Positions 40,468 through 51,800 of a DNA stretch of 64,000 bases are shown here, piece by piece (the stretch's first letter is position 1; every line of letters starts with the position of its first letter). Made by a program: the position numbers and the translations under genes. Location of the stretch: NCBI GenBank assembly GCA_032622095.1, contig CP136066.1:173537164-173601163 (forward strand), written 5' to 3'. The stretch comes from Siphonodentalium dalli. Lineage: Eukaryota > Mollusca > Scaphopoda > Gadilida > Siphonodentaliidae. The notes beneath the pieces are model-generated. The model ran no database searches. It had not been told where the DNA came from and worked only from the letters and a program-made list of their open reading frames with translations.

Positions 40468-40890
40468 TGCTGATGGGGTCATTGTCACAAGGCTATGGTC
40501 ACATTCATAGCCAGATTTTTAAATCGATCACAAATGTAGCCAGCTTTTCAACAGCAATCACAATCATGGCCAGCTTTTCTAATTCCATGCTCTATATGGT
40601 GCGAAATATGACGCCATCACGTTCGTGACTAAAATGTCAACGTCATGCTCCAAAATTTACTTTGTTTATCAACTTATATTGGAATATAATTCGAGCAACA
40701 TTGATTGGAAACCTCAGGTTATTAGATGAATTAATATCAAATTAAAATTTAAGTTGTTTTTTCATCAACTCAGAAAAATGAGATTAACCTAATCGTGTTC
40801 AGGCTCGCATGAAAAGCTGGCTATATTTGTGGATGATTTAAAAAGCTGGCTACGAATGTGATCGATGCCTTGTGACAATGACCCCATCAT
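40468..40890. mobile_element. second copy of the MULE-like MITE
   Basis: It has the same GATGGGGTCATTGTCACAAG ends and TAGCCAGCTTTT repeats as the copy at 20198. Here the flanking duplication is CTTAAGTGC (40459-40467 and 40891-40899). It lies between the two host genes. Confidence 0.75.
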
Positions 40891-40899
40891 CTTAAGTGC

Positions 40900-41870
40900 C
40901 TGCATCGCCTGACTTCCAGGGTTCGATGGGTCGTTGCCTCAGGCAAGTTCAGGGGTTCGTTATCCAGGGCAGGTTCATCCGAACCCATCAAACCCTAGCC
41001 GGCTATGCCCATGCGCTCAAAGGTTTAAGTTTGTCGAAGATAGATTTTCAAGACCGATAAAAGCGTGGTTCAAGACCGGTAAAAGTGTGGGTGTAAAAAA
41101 AGTGCACCCATGCCCAGATGTACCTGGTAATTGATCGATCTATCATAATTGTCAACAGAACAGACGTTATCTGAGTAAGCACCTTACTGAACCTTATACA
41201 AATCATTTAGGGTCCTGAAAATTCTTTGAGAATGTTCCGAATCGTGATTCAGGCTGCCAATTTGATTTGATGTGGTCATAGGATTCAAATAATTTTGAAT
41301 CACTCTTTTTGGTGTATTTGTGCTTGAAAAGAATGCGAGGTTGAGATGTCTTGTTCTAAATTAAAATAACACCTGATATTTTAGGCTATAACTCGCTGAT
41401 CTCCCACATTAGCATCAATGACTGATATATATAACATTTTATTTGAGATTTGATTTGATTCGTGAATACCCCCCTGCTTCGATTCACAGGGCCCTAAAAT
41501 AAATTTGAAATCGCCTGCCATGTTTCTATGATCCTGTTGACACAATAAGAGCATATAACGTCCGTTGCAATTTGGTAATGGGTGTCACATACTAGTATAT
41601 GAAAGTGTATAATTTGGACATGTTTCTGCTGGCCCATATGTTCATATATGTATTGATCATGTTCCTAAAGAAAGGAATTTATGAAAGTAGATTAATTCCT
41701 TTTATAAGTACTGAAGCCATTCATTCCATGGAATCTGACCCTATTCATGGGCATAGCCAGCTAGGGTTCGATGAGTTCAGATCAACCCGCCAAGGGTGCC
41801 CTCATCACCCGACTACCAGCTGGGGTTCATTGGTTCAGGGGTTTGTTAGACAAACATGGCTCAATCGAAG
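40900..41870. repeat. degenerate foldback between the genes
   Basis: CCCTAGCCGGCTATGCCCATG near 40993 pairs with CATGGGCATAGCCAGCTAGG near 41748. The rest of the interval shows nothing recognisable. Confidence 0.4.
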
Positions 41871-41899
41871 CCCAAAGTTATGTATACTTAATTTGTTAA

Positions 41900-42280
41900 C
41901 CCTTTACCCAACAGAAGGGCCCTGTGCCAATGCATTCTCTTATATATGCGAGTCGACCATAGGTCGCCTCGCATATATAAGAGAATGCATTGGCTTAACA
42001 CAATAAAACTTATAAAATTGTTAAAGATTGTAAGAAAAAATGGTAAAAAGTGTTTTTGTTAGGCCAATGCATTCTCTTATATATGCGAGGCGACCTATGG
42101 TCGACTCACATATATAAGAGAATGCATTGGCACAGGGTATAACTGTAACTATCACAATGTGGTCAAGGAGCCGGTTCCAATGATATCCATATTTGTATGG
42201 TTCTATTGAGACAGACCGAAGATATTTTAGGCTGTTGAAGCTTTATTTGGCCGGTTTTGGCCGGTTTGTTGGGTAAAGGG
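41900..42280. mobile_element. TTAA MITE family P1, reversed
   Basis: TTAA at 41896-41899 and 42281-42284. Intergenic copy, same inner hairpins. Confidence 0.87.
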
Positions 42281-42584
42281 TTAAGAGGTGTATCGAATCA
42301 TTCCTAAGTGGAAGATTTAAGAAGAAATTAGTCTATATAAAGCTGAATATATATGTGTTTTGTTTTTTATATTTTTTTTTAATTTGAAATCATGTAATTT
42401 GTGCCGGTTCAATTCAGCAGTTGTGTAAAATTTTCACCTGTAGACTATGGGAAGAAAATCTAGAGCTGTTTTCGATCTTAAAGGTAAAAACCACTTGATT
42501 TTAGAGTTATCCATCTTACATCCGCAATTTGTCTGTTTGAGCACGTGGAAGTGGACCACATCTCCAAAAATTAACAAACTTCAA

Positions 42585-42710
42585 AAATCGATATCTGATC
42601 AATCTGAGCTTTGATGGGTGGGTTCCTCGACTGGAATCAAATATTTTTTACCCCCAAAGCCATAGAAATAGTAATTTAGGAGCGTCTAATCGGATTGAGT
42701 ACCTTTAATT
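42585..42710. mobile_element. family I, right half
   Basis: Core ATAGTAATTTAGGAGCG and terminus GATTGAGTACCTTTAA. The left half was not found. Confidence 0.6.
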
Positions 42711-43227
42711 GTTTATGGTACTACAAAATTTTGATGATTATAATTAAGAGAAAGTAGTGCGTGAAGTTTGTAAATAGTCTCAATATCTTTTCGGGACAGT
42801 CACATGTTATTCTGTTTCCGATTCAAGAATTTTGATGAATAATAATGGGTCAGTATTTGCTTTGGTATGATTTTTGTGGTCGAAGTTGTATTTTTATGAC
42901 TTCAATGCGTATTTCTGAGACATATAACTCTGGTAGAAAGGTAGTTCAGGTATTTATTGACCTACTTCAATACTGGGAAAAATTAAAAGTGCATATTATT
43001 TGGGTGTATTTTTGGAGCACAAACCACCATGTTGCTTTTAAAATTAAGTATTTCAAGTTAGCCCAGTGACCGCAGTAAAAAGAATGAATATAACTTGTTT
43101 TCGCAGTCGCTGACAATCAAGGACAAATAGACATAGTGTATATAAACAATAGTATTGAATTTCCCAAGAGTTATTCAGTATTTTCTTTGTAATTCCCAGG
43201 TGACCAGGCATTGGTCAAGCATCTTTT

Positions 43228-44868
43228 TAGCTCAACTTGACGAAGTCAAGCTTGAGCTATTGCTATGGGTTGGCGTCCGTTGTCTGTCAACAATTTCCTT
43301 TGGCTCACCATACAGGCCGCATCCCTCATCCGATCATCACCAAACTTCTTATGGATCTACGAGGTGACCTCCAGATGGGAGCCATCAATTTTTTCTGAAA
43401 TTTGTTTATAAAACATGGCCACCACCACTGCCAAACAGCCATTTTGGATTTCAAATTTGAATCCAATGGCGTATCCTGCAGCTCACATTGATTGGAGAAA
43501 TAATTTGAAAATTTACTGGCATGTTTAGGATCATCTCTAGATGGGATCTTTTAATTTTAGCAATTTTCGATGAAAAACATGGCCGCCAGCAGCCATCTTT
43601 ACTTTTACTCTGCATGACTAAATCCTTTGGCACACCCTGCAGACCACATCCCTCATCTGATCGCCACCAAACTTTATATTGATCATCGGGGTGACCACTA
43701 CTAGATGGGAGCCATCAATTATTTCAGAAATTCATTAAATACATGGCCGCCAACAGCCATCTTGGATTTAACTTTTTAGCTCAACTTTACTTTGTAAAGT
43801 TTGAGCTATTGCCATGGCTTGGTATCCGTCGGCCGTGTTTGTGCGTGTGTGTGTGCGTGATTCGTCAACAATTTCCTTTAGCACGGGCTACAGGTCGTAC
43901 CTTTGGTGGGATCATTATGAAATTTGTCTTGGCTTTTGACATTGACATGTAGATGGGAACGAGTCATTTTGGGGTCAATCGGCAAAAAAAAACGTGGCCG
44001 CCACATTTCAAATTCAATCCATTAGCACGAGCTACAGGTCATACTGTTCGTCTGATCATCATGAAATTTGTCATGGATGTTAATATTGACATGTAGATGG
44101 CAACGAGTCATTTTGGGGTTGTTCGGCCAAAAAACATGGCCGCCAGCAGCTATCTTGGATTTTACTCTTTGCATGACTAAATCCTTTGGCACAGGCTACA
44201 GGTCGTAGCTTTGGTCGGATTATCATGAAATTTGTCGTGGATGTTAACAATGACATGTAGATTGGAACGAGTCATTTTGGGGTCATTCGGCCAAAAAACA
44301 TGGCCGCCATCAGCTATCTTGGATTTTCCTCTTTGCATGACTAAATCGTTTGGCACGGGCTACAGGTCCTAACTTTGGGCGGATCATTATGAAATTTGTC
44401 ACAGCTGTTGACATTGAAATGTGGATGGGAACGAGTCATTTTGGGGTCATTCGGCAAAAAAACATGGCTGCCAGCGGCCATCTTGGATTTCAAAATTCAA
44501 TCCATTAGCACGGGCTACAGGTCGAATTGTTCGTCTGATCATCATGAAATTTGTCATGGATGTTAATATTGACATGTAGATGGGGAACTAGTCATTTTGG
44601 GGTCGTTCGACCAAAAGACGTGGCCGCCAGCAGCCATCTTGGATTTTACTCTTTGCATGACTAAATCCTTTGGCACAGGCTACAGGTCGTAGCTTTGGTC
44701 GGATTATCATGAAATTTGTTATGGATGTTAACAATGACATGTAGATTGGAACGAGTCATTTTGGGGTCATTCGGCCAAAAAATATGGCCGCCAGCAGCCA
44801 TCTTGGATTTTACTCTTTGCATGACTAAATCCTTTGGCACGGGCTACAGGTCCTACCTTTGGCCGGAT
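43228..44868. repeat. tandem repeat array upstream of MED6, about 160-bp units
   Basis: It begins AGCTCAACTTGACGAAGTC. The recurrent GGAACGAGTCATTTTGGGGT is spaced about 150-165 bp (near 43958, 44105, 44270, 44433, 44590, 44753). Units also carry CATGGCCGCCAGCAGCCATC. Confidence 0.75.
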
Positions 44869-44875
44869 CATTATG

Positions 44876-45851
44876 CAGGGTTTCCGCTACTACGGCCGCA
44901 TTCCCCTCTCCAACCTTGACTTAATATTGGTCACAAACTAGCCACAGACCTAGCTCAGTCCGCTTTTTACACAGGATGAGTGATCACCGACGCTGACGAT
45001 TAACAGATTGCAAGGAATCCTACACTTGGTGTCTGAATAAGACATGATCAGTAGCGCGGACCTGCATTTGCACAGTTGTCTACACAATCATGGGTAATGC
45101 TTTTTCGGGCGAATATTTAGTAGTAATCAGCCTCTCTGTCAGACTTTTGTCAATAAGTTACATCATATGTCATTGGGGTGGGGGTTCTGAGCTACAACAA
45201 TGAACACAGGTGAGTTTTGGCAGTCTCGCTGCGACGAACAGTGCATAACTTTTCCCCCCAAATTAAGATCTGTATCAAGGGAATGTTTAATTAAAAATAA
45301 AACAATTAAATTATTAATAGTTATTATCAGTGTATTTATTCCCTATCCAATTATCACAAAATTATCCATTTTACTAATTAATCCAGCATGAGGTCATCTT
45401 CATCTGAGGAATGGCTTTTGATTTTACAACAACTAGTTTTGATCGATACTGTGAACAAAATACAAAGAAAGCACCGACGCAGAACGTGGTGTAGCACGTG
45501 CTCATCTCCTTACGTAACACCTGTTACTGCTGGACTGTGTGACAATACAATGTGTCTTTTGCCAACCCCGGCAGTCTTTGATGTTGGTAGTCTTTGAGGT
45601 TGGCTTTTAATAAAGGCGTATCCATTTTATGCTGTTCTGCTTACATGCTTTTAGTTCATTGACTTGAGAACTAAGCAAGACGATCTGTTTTAATTTGGTT
45701 TCTATACAAAGCTTCAATGTTCCTGCCTGTTGTCTCAAGTGCAAGGAAATGGCTACTTTCAGTGATAAACATCCAATTTTTCTCTCGACAGGGCACCTGG
45801 TATGGGCTTCCCAAATACGGCCACATCCCCCAACCCCTAGCGGAAACCCTG
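44876..45851. mobile_element. 976-bp TIR element containing the MED6 first exon (hAT-like)
   Basis: Left end CAGGGTTTCCGCTA and right end TAGCGGAAACCCTG are 14-bp perfect inverted repeats. It is inserted in one unit of a tandem repeat whose intact form reads GGATCATTATGAAATTTGTC. Flanks are CATTATG on the left and AATTATG on the right, so a 7-8 bp target duplication with one mismatch. This size and the CAGGG end fit hAT elements. Predicted MED6 exon 1 is at 45200-45209 inside it. Confidence 0.7.
45200..45209 (+). CDS. MED6: MED6 coding exon 1 (start codon)
   Basis: CTACAACAATGAACACAG|GTGAGT gives M-N-T plus one base. It joins exon 2 in phase 1 to give [15 protein letters not shown], matching the short divergent N-terminus of MED6 proteins. 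The start context and donor are good. No cDNA proof exists, and another upstream first exon is possible because the exon is so short. Confidence 0.7.
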
Positions 45852-48800
45852 AATTATGAAGTTTGTCACAGCTGTTGACACTGACATGTGGATGGGAACG
45901 AGTCATTTTGGGGTCATTCAGCAAAAAAAACAAGGCCGCCAGTGGCCATCTTGGATTTCAAAATTCAATCCATTAGCATGGGCTACAGGTCGTACTGTTC
46001 GTCTGATCATCATGATATTTGTCATGAATGTTAATGTTGACATGTAGATGGGAACGAGTAATTTTGGGGTCTTTCGGCCAAAAAAACATGTCTGCCAGCA
46101 GTCATCTTGGATTTTACTCTTTGCAGGACTAAATCCTTTGGCACAGGCTACAGGTTGTATCTTTTGTCAGATCATCATGAAATTTGTGATGGATGTTAAC
46201 AATGACATGTAAATGGGAACGAGTCTTTTTGGGGTCGATCGGCAAAAAAACATGCATCTTGGATTTTATTGCTCTTTGCATAGCTCGGCATTTCATCTTT
46301 CCACATTCCTAATCACTCCATTGACTGTAAAACATGAAATTATTCCCTTTCCAAGTTGAGCTACAGTGTCATTGACACTTTCATTGTATGACTAAATCCT
46401 TTGGCACACCCTACATCCCTCATCCGATCGTCACCAAACACAAACCGATTATTTCTAAAATTCGTTAAAAAACATGATCACCAGCAGACATCTTGGATTT
46501 CAAATTTGAATCCATCGGCACACCATGCATGCCGGCAGCCATCTTGGATTTTCCTCTTTGCATGACTAAAGCCTTTGGGCACGCCATTCAGACCACATCA
46601 CTCATTCAATCGTCACCAATCTTTTTTGGATTTGACAGGTTTGACATTATCGTACAATTATTATGAAGATACTTTCCAGAGAAGATGAGGCCTAAGCAAA
46701 ACGAGGTCCACAGACAATCGTATTCTGCTGATGTCTCAACTGCTATGGGTGACCCTAGGATCAGATTGAAGTTCCCCAGTTGAAGTTGGTCAGTAAATTC
46801 ACCCTCTGGGGGGCTCATTCTGCAAATGTCAAACACAACAAATTGACAAATTTTTAGTTTCTTTAGAAAGTTTCCCCAAGGTGCTCAATGGGTGCACATC
46901 ACCATCTAAAATCTTAAATCTGTATTTAAGTTTCCTGTTGTAGATTAGGCCATGCAGAATGACGTCCCCAGATGATGAATTTGGTGATGCTAGCCCACTG
47001 TGCAAGGTGCATGCTTGTAGGCATGGTATTATCTTCTCCCCATTCTGAAAACAATTTCTTTTCTCTTGTTTACAGAGAGCCTCAGTATATCATGGCATGA
47101 CAGTGCGTGGATACCACATCTTGATCAATCCAACATCCTTGATTATTTCTCTGAGAGAAGTAACCCTTTTTACGATCGTACTTGCAACAATGAAGTAATT
47201 AAAATGCAGAGGCTTAACCCAGAACAGCTGAAGTGAGTATTATTATACATATCGTCGCATGAGTGCCACAACGTCGTAAGTGCCATTTTAAATTCTTTGA
47301 GAAATTGGGTTTGAAAGTTTGAGAGTTGTGTTTTCGCACTGATTGATTGATTGGGGTTTAATATCGCTTTCAGCAACTAAGGCCATACCACAACATTGCC
47401 AGTTTTAGTGGTGGAGGAAATCTGCACACTTACGGCTAATCTAACAGTGTTTTAACCCTTTACCCAACAAACCGGCCAAAACCGGCCAAATAAAGCTTGA
47501 ACAGCCTAAAATATCTTCGGTCTGTCTCAATAGAACCATACAAATATGGATATCATTGGAACCGGCTCCTTGACCACATTGTGATAGTTACAGTTATGCC
47601 CTGTGCCAATGCATTCTCTTATATATGCGAGTCGACCATAGGTCGCCTCGCATATATAAGAGAATGCATTGGCCTAAAAAAAATCTTTTTTTAACACTTT
47701 TTACCATTTTTTCTTACATCTTTAACAATTTTTTAATTTTGAATGTGTTAAGCCAATGCATTCTCTTATATATGCGAGGCGACCTATGGTCGACTCGCAT
47801 ATATAAGAGAATGCATTGGCACAGGGCCGTTCTGTTGGGTAAAGGGTTAAATGGCTGATAAACTCGTCGACCATGTGCGGCAAACCACCGGTCATCGGCG
47901 AGTAACTGGCAACTCCACCAGATAACGATTTCGAGTTACAAAGTCCATGATGGAACATGTGGATTCGAACCCTTATTGCCAGCTCTGGAGGGCGAAATGG
48001 CTTGGAGTGGTACCCCAAACCGATTGAGCCACCGAGGCTCCTGAAATACAGTGATGCCCTAAATAATCGACTCCTTAACCACAGCAGAATTATGGGTAAC
48101 TTTTAAGCTCTCAGTTACAGTAATGCTCTAAATAATCGACTTGTGAGAGCTTTCCGATGAATGGCAACAAGCCATATTTCCGACTAAATCCTGAAAAGTT
48201 ACCCATAATTCATTATTCTGCTGTGGTTAAGGATTCAATTTATTAGAGCATTTACTGCATGTTAGGGGATGTTTTCCCGTTTAGAGTTATTCTCCATTGT
48301 CCTGCTCCTGGTGTAATTTTTATAATCTTGAATTCCGCCTGTTTGTCCAGCAATATCCCACATCAAGACTCAGTATTGGGATGGGTTAAAATTGCCTTCT
48401 TGTGAAATTATACTGTTTATGTATACCTGAATATTATGACTGCATGCATTTGAGTCCCACACTTCCTGGAAGGAAATACTAGTGAATCATTTTCCACTTG
48501 GCCGATATGATGTAAACAACAGATATAATGTAAAAAAATCATGAGAAGAAATGGGTCAGTGGAAATATACACTTCCGAATATAGTACTACACACTTCCTA
48601 TTGTGACACACTTTTCTAGGAATAGATATTACTCATGTTACGTCATTAAGTCTATTGCTACTGATACATTTTAAGTAAACAGATCTGTGTTTATTTTTTC
48701 ACAGTACAGAAGTACTACAAACAGGGTATATGATGACCGGATATCAATATTGGGGTGGAAGTCCCAATTAGAATGGGGGATTTCCCAGTTGTAAATATGC

Positions 48801-51800
48801 ACAGATATGGGACAGTATCAGTTTCGGTATCAGAATCAGTTTCAGTATCAGTTTTCTATATATAGATGAAGGGGAACTTCCCAGGTAGTTATATCTAGTT
48901 ATATAAAAATCCAAATAGTTGTGTGTGTGTGTGTGTTTGCAACTCTGTCGCGATTATCTCATGTCTAAATATATATCACCCTTATATCCGATTGCCCAAA
49001 TTTTGACCATGTCCTTAGAATAAGACACAAAAAAATTCAGGCCAATCAGTGTAAGACGACCATGTTTCCCAAACGCTAGCAAGGCGATATTTTCACTAAT
49101 ATAATGCCGTATTAAGACGAATGTGGTTTCAGTGGGGTCCGTCATTAGAAAACACCAAAGCCAAATTCCGGACAAACTCTGCACACTGTTTGCCGGCTTT
49201 CTATATATCGTTATCAGCGGTGCCGATATATTCCTGCATGTCATGTTTGTCACCCCATCATTTTGACGGGCAATCCCCTTGTATATCTATAAGTGCTGAA
49301 TAGGTTTTTATACGCCCTTTTGAAAAAAAGGCCGTATTATAGTATTGGTCTGTCCGTCCGGGCGGGCGGACGGGCGTCCGTCCGTTAACCTGTTGTCCGG
49401 ATGATAACTTTAGTTAGAGTGAACCAAATTTAATAAAATTTGGTATGTGGGTTTATTAGCCGAAAAGTAAGTTCAAGTTCGAATTTGGGTTCCGCCCGCC
49501 AATTTTCACCGGAGTTATGCCCCTTATTTGACGTTTTTTTACTTAGAAAATCCTTGAAATTTGTTGTCCGGATGATAACTTTAGTATAGTTTATCGGAAT
49601 GAATCCAAATTTGGTTCTGGGTTCTGTCCGACCATTTTTGGCAGAGTTATGCCCCTTTTTCGACTCCGAAAATTCATTTTTTCTTATTTTTTTGGTTTCC
49701 AGATGATAACTCGATTTTGGAATGTTTATACGCAAAACCCGTTTTTTTGTGGATTACATATATCGAAATACAGCTCAAGTCCGAATTTCGTTTTAATCCG
49801 ATAATTTTTGCGACAGTTATGGCCCCTTTTTTGATATAATTTGACTTAGAAAATCCCTGAAATTTGTTGTCCGGATGATAACTTTATTTAGAGTGAACTG
49901 ATTTCAATAAAATTTGGTATGTGGGTTTATTAGGAGAAAAGACAGCTCAAGTTCGAATTTGGGTTCCGTCCGCCAATTTTCATCGGAGTTATGCCCCTTA
50001 TTTGACGTAATTTGACTTAGAAAATCCCTGAAATTTGTTGTCCGGATGATAACTTTACTAGAGCTTATCGGATTCAATGATAATTTGGTATATTACTTTC
50101 TCCCACCAAAACACAGGTCAAGTTCAAATTTGAGTTTCGTCCGCCAATTTTTACCAGAGTTATGCCCCTTTTTTACCAGTTTCCGCCGACCCAAGAGAGG
50201 GTGTATATTGCACGCCCAGCGTAGCTCTTGTTATCCCATGGTTTTGGGTAATAAAGTACATGTACCCTGTTTAGTAAAAAATATTTTGCCTATACAGGTT
50301 CACTGAAATTAGTAATAATTAACCCATGTTGATTGTTTTTAATGGTACTCAATCCGATCAGACGGTCCACACCATATCAAGATACAACAACACAATTTCT
50401 TCAAAATATGCTTTAGTTAACAAAATCGATTTATTGCAACAAAATAATTCTAACCATTGTCAACTATGGTATCATATTTCCCAAAACTTGTTCAACAAAA
50501 TATGGCCGTATTATCATTAAAATATCACAAAATTACCACTTGATTTTAGAGTTATCCATCTTCATCCACAATTTTACCGAGACCTTCCTTTTGAGCACAT
50601 GCTTCTTGGCCACATATTGTTACACATCTCGAGAAATAACATACTTCAAATATCGATATCTTATCACTCTGAGCTTTGATGAGTGGGTTCCTCGACTCAA
50701 ATAAAATATTTTTACCCCCCCCCCCCCCCCAAGCCAAAGAAATAGTAATTTAGGAGCGTCTGATCAGATTGAGTACCTTTAACATCTCTCCAGTACAACA
50801 TGCGATACATGGTTTTATGTATACACTACAGTAATGCTCTAAGTAATCGACTTCTTAACCACAGCAGAATTATGGGTAACTCTTCAGGATTTAGTCGGAA
50901 ATATGGCTTGTTGCCATTCATCGGAAAGCTCTTGGGTACTGTAAATCCGACCATTTATGGGACCATCTCTAAACAATCAACAGAATATATGCAACAAATT
51001 AATGAATTTGAGCCATGGATTAGAGCAAAATGCATTCGCGTGCTCTATGAAGTATGCAACAACATATAATTATAATGAAAATTATATTATGACTCTAGTC
51101 ATAAAATTATTTTCATTATAATTATCATGTCTTTTGCATACTTCATAGAGCACACAAGTGTTCAATACCTGTTTAAACAAATATAAAATATGTGACCTAT
51201 GTTCCAGCTATCCTAAATTTAAACCGACTAAAATTAAAACAAGCACACGCACCAAGGTAAATGGCACAACAAAGGAGCGACGGTCGGCAGCTCAGAAGAG
51301 AAATGAGACGGATTGTAAATAATAGCGACAACGTAACGAGTCTACAGCGTTGTGTCATTTCGTAATCAATAACGTACGCTTAAGGCCACAGTTAAAATAA
51401 TTGTTTCACATTACCGGTATGCTTGCGCGAGTGCATGATTATCAAACAAAAATTCCCACATTTCGGGGTGTCTACTCATTATTCCTGCACTGAGTTTATG
51501 TGCATGTTATCGCACGGTGGGACATATGATAATCTATATAGGCACTCGTCACGTTTGTAAAACTTTATAATGAGAAATAGGAACAAAACTGGAACAACAT
51601 GTCGTACTATACTTATACAGGTATGTAGTTATTGTCCACTATGAATAATGGTGCAGCAGAATTATATATATATCATCTGCATACAGTCATACAGAATAAA
51701 CATATATATGAACAATATGTCTCCGAATTGTCATATTAACAGTCCAGTAAAGGATTTTGCAGTGCCATTCGTCTCGGATGGCGCCTAGCAAATCTATCAA

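Noticed and set aside
45388-45597. Harbinger-type transposase gene
   Set aside because: Only a vague N-terminal likeness ([19 protein letters not shown]) and no catalytic region; mentioned only within the MED6 exon-1 finding.
47853-48041. Functional tRNA gene (perfect B box)
   Set aside because: The A-to-B box spacing is long, no acceptor stem closes, and a non-tRNA body follows; it is a SINE head.
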